This document shows, piece by piece, positions 8,690 to 18,502 of a DNA stretch of 64,000 nt (position 1 is the first letter of the stretch; each line of letters starts with the position of its first letter). Under the pieces are notes generated by a model. It made no database searches and was not told the DNA's origin. It saw only the letters and a list, made by a program, of their open reading frames with translations. The stretch comes from Pseudomonas nunensis (GTDB taxonomy: Bacteria > Pseudomonadota > Gammaproteobacteria > Pseudomonadales > Pseudomonadaceae). The stretch lies in contig NZ_CP101125.1 in the NCBI RefSeq assembly GCF_024296925.1, positions 1,614,501 to 1,678,500 of the forward strand, read 5' to 3'. Position numbers and translations under genes: made by a program.

Positions 8690-9695
8690 TCGCACGCCCC
8701 GGGATCAGCGTTCACTGCGGCTGGCCACGGGTACGGCGCTGTGCCTGGCCACGAGTTTCGGCCTGGCGTTGCCGATTCCTTTTCTTTCGCCGGTGCTGGC
8801 GTTGCTGTTTTTGGCCACGCTCAATCGGCCACTGCCGTTCAAGGCCGGCGTGGTGCTGGCACTGGTGGCGATGCTGACCACTGGCATCGGTTTGTTGCTG
8901 ATTCCGCTGCTGGGGCATTACCCGGTCAGTGCGTTGTTGCTGATTGGCGTTAACTTGTTCCTGGTGTTTCGCTTTGGCCTGCGCGGCGGCAATAACCTGA
9001 TCGTGACCTTTCTGGTGATCGGCCTGACCATGATTTCGGCGGCAGGGACCGCGAGTTTTGACTTGGCGCTGCTGGTGATTGGTGCGCTGGTCAAAGGGTT
9101 GCTGCTTGCCGTGTTGGTGGTGATCTTGAGTCATGGTCTGTTTCCCGAACCGGCCAATGCGCCGCCGTCACCTGTGCCCCCGATGCTTCCTGCCGAAGAG
9201 GTTGATCAAGTCGCGCTGCGGGCCACGCTGATCGTGTTGCCGGCGTTCCTGCTGGCGCTGATCGATCCGGCGAGCTATCTGCCGATCATCCTCAAAGCCG
9301 TCAGCCTGGGGCAGCAGAGTTCCACGACCACCGCGCGCAATGCCGGTCGCGAGTTGCTTGGTTCTACGCTGTTGGGCGGTGTGCTGGCGATTCTGTTCTG
9401 GTGCGCGTTGAGCCTGTTTGTGCACCTGTGGATGTTCTTCCTGTGGATGCTGCTGTTCGGCCTGGTGCTGGCGCGCAAACTCTATGCGCTGAGCCCGACT
9501 CGTTTCAGTCCGGGGTTCTGGCTGAATACGCTGATCACGCTGATTATCCTGCTCGGCCAATCGGTGCAGGACAGCGCCGCTGGCAAGGATGTCTACACCG
9601 CGTTCGCCGTGCGCATGGGGCTGTTTATCGCGGTGACGGTGTATGCCTGGCTGATGGTGCATCTGCTGGAACAACGCCGGGTGAGACTAGCCTGA
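8679..9695 (+). CDS. DUF2955 inner-membrane protein (FUSC-like efflux component)
   Basis: 338 aa with about ten hydrophobic segments in two blocks (about residues 20-160 and 190-335), separated by a Pro-rich loop (PANAPPSPVPP). This matches the DUF2955 family, usually found with HlyD-like adaptors, akin to AaeB-type aromatic-acid exporters. It probably supplies the inner-membrane channel of the tripartite system. The substrate cannot be told from sequence. The start overlaps the adaptor gene by 11 bp. Confidence 0.85.
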   Translation: MPTNRTPRDQRSLRLATGTALCLATSFGLALPIPFLSPVLALLFLATLNRPLPFKAGVVLALVAMLTTGIGLLLIPLLGHYPVSALLLIGVNLFLVFRFGLRGGNNLIVTFLVIGLTMISAAGTASFDLALLVIGALVKGLLLAVLVVILSHGLFPEPANAPPSPVPPMLPAEEVDQVALRATLIVLPAFLLALIDPASYLPIILKAVSLGQQSSTTTARNAGRELLGSTLLGGVLAILFWCALSLFVHLWMFFLWMLLFGLVLARKLYALSPTRFSPGFWLNTLITLIILLGQSVQDSAAGKDVYTAFAVRMGLFIAVTVYAWLMVHLLEQRRVRLA

Positions 9696-9785
9696 ACCCA
9701 GGCTGAACGGCTCTGCGGTGGGCAGCGCTTTGGAGGAGGGCTGGCCTTACACTTCGGCACTCGTCCAACCCCTGAAGTCAAAGCC

Positions 9786-10364
9786 ATGTCTGAAGCGTTC
9801 GAAGTCCCCAGCCCTCACGAACATCATGTCGAACACGTCACGCATCACGCGCATGGCACCGGCGATAACTTCGCCAGCAAAATCGCAGTGATGACCGCGA
9901 TCATGGCAACCATCGGCGCCTTGCTCAGCTATCAGGCGGGCTCCACGGAGAGCGAAGCGGCGATGGACAAGAACAACGCCGCCATCGAGAAAACCGAAGC
10001 GTCTAACCAGTGGAATTATTACCAGGCCAAATCCAGTCGACAGAACCTGTCCGAACTGGCGACCCATATCCCCGGGATCGACGCGGCGCACTACGCGGCC
10101 GAAGCCGAGCGTTACAAGAAAGAAAAGGAAGTCGTGCGCAAGAAAGCCGAAGCGCTGGAAGAAGAGGTGCGGGTGTGGGATGAAAAGTCAGAGCAGGCCC
10201 TGCATCAGCATCACCGCTGGGCCCAAGCGATGACCGCGATCCAGATCGCGATCTCCCTGGCAGCAATCACCTTGCTGACCCGCAAGGAATGGCTGAAAAA
10301 AGTCGCCTACACCGCGGCGGGCGCCAGTGTGGTGCTGGGCACGTTGGCGTGGTTGCAACTGTAA
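9786..10364 (+). CDS. DUF4337 membrane protein
   Basis: 192 aa. A His-rich N-terminus (HEHHVEHVTHHAHG) is followed by one hydrophobic segment (about 35-55), a long charged coiled coil (about 60-145, ending KKEKEVVRKKAEALEEE), and two C-terminal membrane segments (about 150-190). The layout and motifs (GALLSYQAGSTESEA, KTEASNQWNYYQAKS) match DUF4337. Function is unknown. It lies 90 bp after the efflux operon on the same strand and may be a separate unit. Confidence 0.85.
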   Translation: MSEAFEVPSPHEHHVEHVTHHAHGTGDNFASKIAVMTAIMATIGALLSYQAGSTESEAAMDKNNAAIEKTEASNQWNYYQAKSSRQNLSELATHIPGIDAAHYAAEAERYKKEKEVVRKKAEALEEEVRVWDEKSEQALHQHHRWAQAMTAIQIAISLAAITLLTRKEWLKKVAYTAAGASVVLGTLAWLQL

Positions 10365-10395
10365 AAGGACAGGCCTGCCTGCACACCAATCCCCC

Positions 10396-11025
10396 TGTGG
10401 GAGCGAGCCTGCTCGCGAAAGCTATTTACCCTTCAACATTGATATCGACTGACCCACCGCCTTCGCGAGCAAGCCCGCTCCCACAGGTAATCTGTGGTGG
10501 ATGGAAATGGTGTGTACGACCCCAAACCACTGTGGGAGCGGGCTTGCTCGCGAAAGCTATTTCCCATTCAACATTGATATCGACTGACCCACCGCCTTCG
10601 CGAGCAGGCTCGCTCCCACAGGGGATCTGTGGTGGATGGAGAGGTCGTGTGCGACCCCGAACCACTGTGGGAGCGGGCTTGCTCGCGAAAGCTATCTACC
10701 ATTCAACATTGATATCGACTGACCCACCGCCTTCGCGAGCAGGCTCGCTCCCACAGGGGATCTGTGGCGAATGGAGATGTTGTGTACGACCCCAAATTAC
10801 TGTGGGAGCGGGCTTGCTCGCGAAAGCTATTTAACCTTCAACATTGATATCGACTGACCCACCGCCTTCGCGAGCAAGCCCGCTCCCACAGGTAATTTGT
10901 GGTGGATGGAAATGGTGTGTACGACGCCAAACCACTGTGGGAGCGAGCTTGCTCGCGAAAGCTATCTAACATTCAACATTGATACTGGCTGACCCACCGC
11001 CATCGCGAGCAAGCTCGCTCCCACA
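10396..11025. repeat. Tandem array of five REP pairs with exact 135-bp period
   Basis: TGTGGGAGCG-type left REPs begin at 10396, 10531, 10666, 10801 and 10936, exactly 135 bp apart. Each is followed by a facing right REP ending CTCCCACA. The space inside each pair (TTCAACATTGATATCGACTG) and the space between pairs (TGTGGTGGATGG) are also conserved, so the whole 135-bp block has been duplicated. The last copy has diverged slightly (GATACTGGCTG). The array fills the gap between the convergent DUF4337 and hybrid-kinase genes. Confidence 0.95.
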
Positions 11026-11060
11026 GGGGATTTGTGGTGGATGCAGACTTGTGGGGGAGA

Positions 11061-14000
11061 TCAATCCCGCCGAATCTGCCACAGCTCTTCAATGGTCTCG
11101 ATCAGCGCGTCATACGACACCGGTTTGCCCAGATGCCGGTCGAAGCCGGATTTTCGGGATTTCTCGATGTCGCTTTCGGCGCCGTAGCCGGTCAGGGCGA
11201 TGGCCGGGACTTGTTTGATGTGCGGCAGTTCTCGCAAGGCGCGCATCAGGTCATGGCCGCTCATGCCCGGCATGCCCACGTCGGACACCACCACGTCATA
11301 TCGACCGGTCTGGGCGGCTTCCAGCGCCTGGCGTGGCTCGGTGAAGTCGATGACCCGGGCGTCTTCCATTTCCAACAGAATTTTCAGGGTGTCCAGCACG
11401 TCCCGAGAGTCATCCACCAGCAACACCGTGAGCCCGGCAAGACGCCCGGACTGTTCGCCGGTCTGCGTCGATGGCGCCACCAAGTCATGGGGCTGTCTCA
11501 AGGGCAGCAGGACGGTAAAAGTACAACCCTGGCCCAGCCCGGCGGATTGCACCTCGACACTACCCCCATGCGCTTCGGTCAACTGGCGTACCAGCGACAG
11601 GCCGATACCCAGGCCATCCCGTTGATGGGTTGCATGCTGATTGGCGGCCTGGCCGAACAGATCGAACACCTGATGCAGGCTCTCAGCGCTGAGGCCCACG
11701 CCGCTGTCGCGCACATCCAGTCGCGCCATGCCTCCAACGCGGGCGGTGACCAACTGAATCTTGCCGCTGGTGGGCGTGAACTTCAGGGCGTTGTTCACCA
11801 GATTCCAGACAATTTGTTCGACCCGGGTAGGGTCGGCATCGATCACCAGAGGCTCCGGCATTTGCACCGACATGTCGACGTCCGGGTTGTCATTCGTCAC
11901 CACCTGATAAATGTCTTGCAGCATCCGGTTCAAGTCCACGGCGCTGCGCTTGAGCCGCAGCTTGCCGGTGCGCACCCGGGCGACATCGAGCAAATCGTCA
12001 ATGATCCGGGCCTGGCTGCTGACCGCCTCGCAAATGGTACTGACGGCTTTTTCCGCCGGCGTCGCGGATTTGATAACGGGCAGGCGCCGTAGCAGTTCGG
12101 CGTTGAGTTGAATCAGGTTCAGCGGGTGCTTGAGCTCATGGGACATCACCGCAAAGAACTCGTCCTTCAAGTGGTTGCTGCTCTTGATGTCGGACAGTTC
12201 CTGGTTTTGCTCGTCGTGCAGGCGCATGCGTTCCTGGCCCATGCGCAGCTCTTCTTCGGCGGCGCGGCGCTTGGTGATGTCGATGAAGGTCAGCACCGTG
12301 CCGTCGATATGATTTTCGCTGGAGCGGTAGGGCAGGATCCGGGCGATGTACCAACGGTTGTCGGTGCTGCTGACTTCACGCTCGATCATGTTCAAGGACT
12401 CGAACACCAGCGCCGCGTCACCTGCCAGATCTTCGTAATCGAGGCGATGGGTGATGTCGAGCAACGAGCGTCCGGTGTCCACCGGCAACATGCTGAAGAT
12501 GTCGGTAGCCCGGGGCGTGAACCACTTGATGCGCAGTTTGCTGTCGACGAACACCGTGGCGATATCGGTGGAGGCGATCAGGTTGGTCAGGTAGTCGTTG
12601 ATCTTGTCGGTTTCTTCGACTTTGGTTTTCAGCTCGAAGTTGACGGTCAATAACTCTTCGTTGATCGACTGCAGCTCTTCCTTGCTGGTTTCCAGCTCTT
12701 CGGTGGCCGAGCGCAGTTCTTCGTTGATCGCCTGCATTTCTTCGTTGGAAGCCTTGAGCTCTTCGCTGGAGACTTCCGATTGTTCGATGGTGTCCTGCAA
12801 CTGCAACTTGGTGCGTTGCAGTTCCCGCTCAAGGTTGGAAAGCACCTGGTTTTCCGATTGCAGCGCGATACCGGTAGCGACTTCGGCAGCGCCGACTTCG
12901 ACTTCCTCGAAAATCACCAAAACGAATTCGCTGTCCGATTCTTCGTCGCGGTAAGGATGGGCCAAAAGGTCGACTTTAAAGGTGCGATCCTCGCGTTTGA
13001 TCACCACCGCCCGAGACTTCACCACCTGACTGCTTTGTTGCGCCTGGAACAGCGTGGTGCGCACTTCCAGGCGCAGATCCGGAATAATCAGCGTCAGCAA
13101 GTTGCGTGATAGCTCGCCGCCGACGTGCCGCAGGAAACGCCCCGAACTTTCGCTCATGTGCAGGATGTCGGCATTCGCGTCGACGATCATGCTCGGCGGT
13201 GCGGAGTGTTCCAGGGCGCGTTGATGGATGTCGGCAAACGACAGTTTGCGCGGTGTACTGCTCTGCGGGACCGGTTGGGAAATGTCGGTGCGCACGTAGC
13301 CTCCACGGGGCATCGCTGGGGGACGGCGGCTGTTGCCGGCGCCAGTCTTGGCCCGGAAGATCCGGTTACGCTTGTCCACTGGAGCAAACAGGTCGTGGCA
13401 GGCGTCCGCGCTCTCGGACGTGCCGAGGAACAGGAAGCCGCCAGGACGCAGGGCAAAGTGGAACATTTGCAGGATCTCGCGCTGGACCTCGCGATCCAGA
13501 TAAATCAGCAGGTTGCGACAGACGATCAGGTCCATGTGCGAGAACGGTGGATCGGACAACAGGCTGTGCTTGGCAAACAAGACCTTTTCGCGCAGCTCTT
13601 TGCGAATCCGGTAATGCAGGTCTTCCTTGCTGAAGTAATGCCGCAGTCGAGTCGGCGGCACATCGGTGATGATCGCTTGCGGGTACAGCCCGCTGCGGCC
13701 GACGCTGATGGCGCGCTCGTCGATGTCGGTGGCGAACAACTGCAATGTGGCCTGACTGGCGTCCAGTTGCATCTGATCGCTGAGCAGCATGGCCAGGCTG
13801 TAGACTTCCTCGCCGGTGGAGCAGCCCGCCGACCAGACGCGGATTTCTTCTTTGTCGGGATGGGCCGAGATGGCAGCGCTGACCAGTTGCGGCACCACGT
13901 CCCGTTCCAGCGCTTCAAAGGCCTCGCGGTCGCGGAAGAAGTTGGTCACGCCGATCAGCATGTCGGCCAACAGTGCCTTGGTTTCTTCGGGGCTGTTTTG

Positions 14001-14858
14001 CAGGTAGTGGTAATAAGCGGCCAGGTCGGGCTGCGCCGTGACCTGCATGCGCCGTTCGATGCGGCGCAGCACGGTGGCGCGCTTGTAGTGCTTGAAGTCA
14101 TGGCCGGTGCCAGCGCGCAACTGGATCAGGATGCTGTGCAGCAATTGTTCGGCGGTCGCGGCTTCACGCTCATCGACCGAGGCGAAGCTTTGCAGGTCGG
14201 GATCGTTGGCCGTGGGCAGGGTGATGGACTTGGCATTGCGCCACAACTCCAGCAGTTTTTGCGGCATTTCCACCACGGGCAAAATCAGGTCGACCATTTG
14301 CGTTTCGATGGCAGCCCGGGGCATGCCGTCGAACTCGGCGTCTTCCGGCGCCTGGGCCAGGGTCACGCCGCCCTGTTCCTTGATTCGCGACAAACCGACG
14401 GCGCCATCGGAGCCTGTGCCGGACAACACCAGGCAAAAGGCCCGTTCACGGTGTACATCGGCCAGGTTACGGAAGAACAGATCGATGGCTGAGGTCCGAC
14501 CCAGGCGCGGGTCGGACGGGCTGACCTCAAGGTAACCGTCATTCATGGTCAGCCGGTGCGCCGGAGAAATCACATACACATGATTACGTTCGATGGGCAC
14601 GGTTTCGGTGACCTGCAGGACCGGCATGTGCGTCGATTCCTGGATGATCTTGTCGGCAATGCTTTCGTGATCCGGCGACAGGTGAAGAATGATCACGAAC
14701 GCCATGCCGTTGTCCTGGGGCATGTTGTCGAAAAACAACTTGATCGCTTGCAGTCCACCGGCGGACGCGCCAATACCCACGACACCAAAATCGAGTGGGT
14801 GAAAGGGATGCTGCGGTGAATCGGTAACGGTGGACTTTGGGTCGGATGAAGTTGTCAT
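11061..14858 (-). CDS. CheB-CheR-PAS-histidine kinase-receiver hybrid
   Basis: 1265 aa. Order: CheB-type methylesterase (about 22-210; GIGASAGG nucleophile Ser32, His59, GTGSDGAVG Asp), CheR-type methyltransferase (about 230-510; VWSAGCSTGEEVYSLAM SAM site), a Glu-rich coiled coil (about 670-750), a PAS domain (about 755-870), HisKA (H-box SHELKHPLN near 910), HATPase (NALKF, DSGVGL, GLGIGLSL), and a receiver (about 1145-1260; SDVGMPG phospho-Asp). It is a cytoplasmic sensor joining methylation-type modules to phosphorelay. It has no partner chemotaxis genes next to it, so the input and output are unknown. Confidence 0.93.
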   Translation of the reverse strand: MTTSSDPKSTVTDSPQHPFHPLDFGVVGIGASAGGLQAIKLFFDNMPQDNGMAFVIILHLSPDHESIADKIIQESTHMPVLQVTETVPIERNHVYVISPAHRLTMNDGYLEVSPSDPRLGRTSAIDLFFRNLADVHRERAFCLVLSGTGSDGAVGLSRIKEQGGVTLAQAPEDAEFDGMPRAAIETQMVDLILPVVEMPQKLLELWRNAKSITLPTANDPDLQSFASVDEREAATAEQLLHSILIQLRAGTGHDFKHYKRATVLRRIERRMQVTAQPDLAAYYHYLQNSPEETKALLADMLIGVTNFFRDREAFEALERDVVPQLVSAAISAHPDKEEIRVWSAGCSTGEEVYSLAMLLSDQMQLDASQATLQLFATDIDERAISVGRSGLYPQAIITDVPPTRLRHYFSKEDLHYRIRKELREKVLFAKHSLLSDPPFSHMDLIVCRNLLIYLDREVQREILQMFHFALRPGGFLFLGTSESADACHDLFAPVDKRNRIFRAKTGAGNSRRPPAMPRGGYVRTDISQPVPQSSTPRKLSFADIHQRALEHSAPPSMIVDANADILHMSESSGRFLRHVGGELSRNLLTLIIPDLRLEVRTTLFQAQQSSQVVKSRAVVIKREDRTFKVDLLAHPYRDEESDSEFVLVIFEEVEVGAAEVATGIALQSENQVLSNLERELQRTKLQLQDTIEQSEVSSEELKASNEEMQAINEELRSATEELETSKEELQSINEELLTVNFELKTKVEETDKINDYLTNLIASTDIATVFVDSKLRIKWFTPRATDIFSMLPVDTGRSLLDITHRLDYEDLAGDAALVFESLNMIEREVSSTDNRWYIARILPYRSSENHIDGTVLTFIDITKRRAAEEELRMGQERMRLHDEQNQELSDIKSSNHLKDEFFAVMSHELKHPLNLIQLNAELLRRLPVIKSATPAEKAVSTICEAVSSQARIIDDLLDVARVRTGKLRLKRSAVDLNRMLQDIYQVVTNDNPDVDMSVQMPEPLVIDADPTRVEQIVWNLVNNALKFTPTSGKIQLVTARVGGMARLDVRDSGVGLSAESLHQVFDLFGQAANQHATHQRDGLGIGLSLVRQLTEAHGGSVEVQSAGLGQGCTFTVLLPLRQPHDLVAPSTQTGEQSGRLAGLTVLLVDDSRDVLDTLKILLEMEDARVIDFTEPRQALEAAQTGRYDVVVSDVGMPGMSGHDLMRALRELPHIKQVPAIALTGYGAESDIEKSRKSGFDRHLGKPVSYDALIETIEELWQIRRD

Positions 14859-15161
14859 GCATATGCCTTGGAAAGCGACGGCCTGACGCCGCTACAAAAT
14901 AAATAGGCTTGTGCCTGCTTCGTGAATCAATAGCAGGACGCGATCAATTACTTGTATTAAATCAACGCGAACCGGATGGCGGAGAAATTTAGCATTCTAT
15001 ACGGGATACGGGTGGACGTTTGTTCGGGGGGACTGAGTGGACCAATTGATGTGCCAAGTGTACGGGCTCAGTCTTTTAAGCTTAGTCGATTATCAAGTAA
15101 TCAACGGCGGCGGGGGAAGGTTCCCGGTCGCACTGATAAATGGCCCGGTGCACATAGAACC

Positions 15162-15293
15162 TGTGGCGAGGGAGCTTGCTCCCGCTGGGTCGCGAAGCGG
15201 CCCCAAAACCTGCACTGCGGTGTAACAGACAAACCGCAGGCGATGGTTTTACGACTGCTTCGCAGCCGAGCGGGAGCAAGCTCCCTCGCCACA
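15162..15293. repeat. Long REP-type inverted repeat (GGCGAGGGAGC family)
   Basis: Arms TGTGGCGAGGGAGCTTGCTC and its near-exact complement at the right end flank inner arms around TCGCGAAGC/GCTTCGCAG. This is the second REP family in this window; copies also lie at 48324-48433 and 57255-57348. The rest of the 470-bp gap 14859-15328 holds the upstream region of the hybrid kinase; I see no gene there. Confidence 0.85.
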
Positions 15294-15328
15294 AGGACAG
15301 TGTTCTCCCTTGGTTGAGCGGCGCTAAT

Positions 15329-17092
15329 TCAATGCCCACCAACCACCATATGGCTGAACGGCGCCACATATGCCTGCAACGTCACCAATCCGCCGACCAG
15401 TATCGCCAGCACGATGGAGTGGAAGAACACATAGCGCAGAATCTCCCCTTCATGCCCATACCAGCGGGTAGCGGTGGAGGCGACCACGATGGACTGGGCG
15501 TCGACCATTTTGCCCATGACCCCGCCGGAACTGTTGGCGGCGGCCATCAATACCGGGCTGATCCCCAGTTGTTCGGAGGTCACCCGTTGCAAGCCGCCGA
15601 ACAGCACGTTGGAGGCGGTATCCGAGCCCGTCAACGCGACGCCGAGCCAGCCGAGCAGGGTGCCGAACATCGGGTAGAAAATCCCGGTGGCGGCGAACGC
15701 CAGGCCCATGGTCGCGTCCAGTCCCGAATAGCGCGTCAGATAGCCCAAGGCAAGCATTGCGGCAATGGTGATCAGCGAAAAACGCACCACCCACAAGGTT
15801 CGCAGGTATTGGCGCGCCAGTTGCGGAATCGAATAACCCATCAGCAAACCGCCGAGGATCGCCGCGAAAAAGATGCCGCTGCCGGTCGCGGTGAACCAGG
15901 TGAATTTGTAGATCGCGTCTTCGGTTTTTGGCGTCGGCACCACGGGCGGCACTTTTTCGACCTGCTGGTGCAGGGTGGTGAAAGTCAGTGCCGGGGAGAA
16001 GATCGGATTTGCCTCACGCAACGGCTTGCCCTGCGGGTCGAGCGTGGCGGCGTGGGTTTGTGGATCAATGACGGCGCGGGTATCGAACAGGTTCTTGAAG
16101 CCCTGGGTGCCCCAGGCGAACACGAAGACCGTGAGGATGATCCACGGCATCCACGCGCGCATGACCGCCGGTTTGGCATCGCTGGCAAACGTCGCACTGG
16201 CCTCGGGTTTTTGCTCATGCTCGGGGTCGATTTTCGAGTTGTCGACGCGTCCGGAAAGCGCGGCTGAGGTATGCACGGTGGCGGGTTTCCAGACCTTGAG
16301 GAAACCGGTCAGGCAGGCCATGGAAATCAATGCGGCGATCACGTCCACCAGCATCGGCCCGTGGTAGTTGGAGACGATGAATTGCGGCACCGCGAAACTG
16401 ACCCCGGCCACCAGAATCGCCGGCCAGATTTCCAGCATCTTGCGCCAACCGGCGAACGCCCAGATCAACCAGAACGGCACCAGCACCGAGAAGAACGGCA
16501 GTTGCCGGCCGACCATCATCGACAGCTCCATTTCATCCAGCCCGGTGACTTTGGCCAGGGTGATGATCGGTGTGCCGAGGGCGCCGAAGGCTACTGGCGC
16601 GGTGTTGGCGATCAGCGCCAGGCCGGACGCAGCCAGAGGCGAGAAGCCGAGGCCGATCAGAATCGCCCCGGTCACCGCCACCGGCGTGCCGAACCCGGCC
16701 GCGCCTTCAAAGAACGCACCGAAGCAGAAGGCGATCAACAGCAATTGCAGACGCCGGTCGTCGGTGATGCGCGCCAGCGAATCCTGCAGCACCTTGAACG
16801 AACCGTTCTCGGTGGTCAGGCGGTGCAGGAAGATGATGTTGAGCACGATCCAGCCAATCGGTAGCAGCCCGTTGGCCGCACCGAATAACGCCGCCGTGCC
16901 CGCCATGTTCGCCGGCATGCCGAAGACGAAAATGGCGATCAGCAAGGCCGAGGCCAGGGCCAGCAGTGCCGCCATGTGCGCCTTGATATGAAAAAACGCC
17001 AGGGAGGCCAGCATCACCACCACCGGCACTGCTGCCATGACGGTTGATAACACCGGGTTGCCGAACGGGTCGTAGATTTGCTGCCAGACCAT
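15329..17092 (-). CDS. lldP: L-lactate permease, LctP family
   Basis: 587 aa; GAGG precedes the ATG at 17092. The opening WQQIYDPFGN and the motifs FEGAAGFGTPVAV, NTAPVAFGALGTPI and GSDTASNVLFGGLQ are diagnostic of the LctP/LldP lactate-proton symporters. About 12-14 hydrophobic segments are interrupted by a soluble loop (roughly residues 280-400) that makes it slightly longer than typical members. No lldR or lactate dehydrogenase gene adjoins it here, so it may serve lactate or glycolate uptake on its own. Confidence 0.92.
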   Translation of the reverse strand: MVWQQIYDPFGNPVLSTVMAAVPVVVMLASLAFFHIKAHMAALLALASALLIAIFVFGMPANMAGTAALFGAANGLLPIGWIVLNIIFLHRLTTENGSFKVLQDSLARITDDRRLQLLLIAFCFGAFFEGAAGFGTPVAVTGAILIGLGFSPLAASGLALIANTAPVAFGALGTPIITLAKVTGLDEMELSMMVGRQLPFFSVLVPFWLIWAFAGWRKMLEIWPAILVAGVSFAVPQFIVSNYHGPMLVDVIAALISMACLTGFLKVWKPATVHTSAALSGRVDNSKIDPEHEQKPEASATFASDAKPAVMRAWMPWIILTVFVFAWGTQGFKNLFDTRAVIDPQTHAATLDPQGKPLREANPIFSPALTFTTLHQQVEKVPPVVPTPKTEDAIYKFTWFTATGSGIFFAAILGGLLMGYSIPQLARQYLRTLWVVRFSLITIAAMLALGYLTRYSGLDATMGLAFAATGIFYPMFGTLLGWLGVALTGSDTASNVLFGGLQRVTSEQLGISPVLMAAANSSGGVMGKMVDAQSIVVASTATRWYGHEGEILRYVFFHSIVLAILVGGLVTLQAYVAPFSHMVVGGH

Positions 17093-17227
17093 GTTCCACC
17101 TCTGCTTTTTATTGTTGGAAGCGCAGATCCATTGCGGTTAGGTGGTTGGAGTATAGGTGGCATTTAGCCGCTGTCCTGGCGGGGTAGGATTGCGGCTCTT
17201 TGCTTACCAGCAGCCACAGAGATCCCT

Positions 17228-17317
17228 TGTGGGAGCGGGCTTGCTCGCGAAGGCGGTGTGTCAGTCACCATCACTATCGACTGGCAGACCGCTTTCGCGA
17301 GCAAGCCCGCTCCCACA
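17228..17317. repeat. REP pair (REPIN-like)
   Basis: Facing REPs TGTGGGAGCGGGCTTGCTCG and CGAGCAAGCCCGCTCCCACA enclose about 45 bp. The remainder of 17093-17475 holds the lactate permease upstream region and the leader of the DoxX gene. Confidence 0.9.
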
Positions 17318-17475
17318 GGGAATTGCGCTCGGCAAGGCATCGGCGGTGGATGCTGGATCCAGGCCCATCCGCAAAAAGAGCACGTACATCCAATTTTCCC
17401 TCGCCTGACCCCGGCACTATCGGATCAAGTGCCGGCGAAGCCATGCCGGTGATTTTTCAATGGGATGGACGGGCC

Positions 17476-17892
17476 ATGAATGCATCGGGCTGGGATGAAC
17501 GGTCGCGGGACCTGGGGCTGCTGTTTTTGCGGGTCAGCGGTGGGCTGTTTCTGCTGTGGGTCCACGGCTTGCCCAAGCTGCTGAATTACACCGAGCAACT
17601 TCAACAGATCGAAGACCCGTTCCACCTCGGCGCCAACCTCACGCTGATCCTGGCGATTTTCGCCGAAGTGCTGTGCCCGCTGCTGATCGTCGCCGGGGTG
17701 CTGGTGCGTCTGGCGTGTTTGCCTATTCTGGTGGTGCTGTTAGTGGCGCTGGTGATCGTGCATCCGCAATGGAGCCTGTTCGAAGGACAGTTCGGCTGGC
17801 TGCTGTTGATTGTGTTCACCAGCATCCTTATCGCCGGGCCTGGACGGTTGGCGCTCAATCATCGATTCGCCGGAGTTTTGCGTTATGCCTGA
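17476..17892 (+). CDS. DoxX family membrane protein
   Basis: 138 aa from the ATG at 17476; an ATG at 17443 is in frame and equally possible because ribosome sites are weak at both. Four membrane segments and the RDLGLLFLRVSGGLFLLWVHGLPKL opening region match DoxX. Family members are small quinone- or sulfur-related inner-membrane proteins. The stop lies 8 bp inside the next gene, so it starts a four-gene operon (DoxX, ABM protein, amidohydrolase, YcaC). Confidence 0.82.
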   Translation: MNASGWDERSRDLGLLFLRVSGGLFLLWVHGLPKLLNYTEQLQQIEDPFHLGANLTLILAIFAEVLCPLLIVAGVLVRLACLPILVVLLVALVIVHPQWSLFEGQFGWLLLIVFTSILIAGPGRLALNHRFAGVLRYA

Positions 17893-18502
17893 GTCTTTCA
17901 CCACCGCTGCCACCACGCGGCCGGGTTTCGATGAGATCGTGACCCTCATCATCAAGCACCGGGTCAAGGCCGGTTTTGAAGCACCGTATGAAGCCTGGTT
18001 GCGCAACATCGTGACGATCGCCGGGCAGCAGGAAGGGCATTTGGGCGTGGACGTGATGCGCGGCAAAAACGCCGGCCTCGACATGTACACCTGCGTGCTG
18101 CGTTTTTGCTCCACCGAGGCGATGCAACACTGGCTGGATTCGCCGCAGCGCCTTGAATTGGTCAACGAAGCCACGCCGATGCTGGCCGACGGCGACCAGA
18201 CCGAGGTCAACCCGGTCAATGAATTCTGGTTTGCGCCAACCGCCGATGCCGCTTCGCCACCGCCACCGCGCTGGAAGCAAGCCGTGGTGACGTTGCTGGT
18301 GATTCTGCCGCACACCTTGCTGGTGCCGCTGCTCTGGGGGCCGCTGCTCAAGCTCCACCCCATCCTGTCCAATTACGTGCTCGCCACGTTCCTGATCACC
18401 GTGACCATCGTGGTGTCGGTGGTGTACCTGTTCATGCCCAGGGCGACCCGATTGTTCGCGCCCTGGCTTTCTCATTCCCCTGCGACGAAGGAAACGCGAT
18501 GA
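17885..18502 (+). CDS. Antibiotic biosynthesis monooxygenase-domain membrane protein
   Basis: 205 aa from the ATG at 17885, overlapping the DoxX gene. Residues about 15-105 form an ABM (ferredoxin-like) domain (TLIIKHRVKAGFEAPYEAWL, GHLGVDVMR). Two C-terminal membrane segments follow (about 135-160 and 168-190). This ABM-plus-transmembrane form is known in proteobacteria. Its catalytic role is not established. The stop overlaps the amidohydrolase start (ATGA), showing tight coupling. Confidence 0.85.
   Translation: MPESFTTAATTRPGFDEIVTLIIKHRVKAGFEAPYEAWLRNIVTIAGQQEGHLGVDVMRGKNAGLDMYTCVLRFCSTEAMQHWLDSPQRLELVNEATPMLADGDQTEVNPVNEFWFAPTADAASPPPPRWKQAVVTLLVILPHTLLVPLLWGPLLKLHPILSNYVLATFLITVTIVVSVVYLFMPRATRLFAPWLSHSPATKETR

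Noticed and set aside
10396..11025. Regular repeat array considered as a CRISPR
   Set aside because: The period is 135 bp, the repeats are paired REP hairpins, and the spacers are conserved rather than unique. No cas genes are present.
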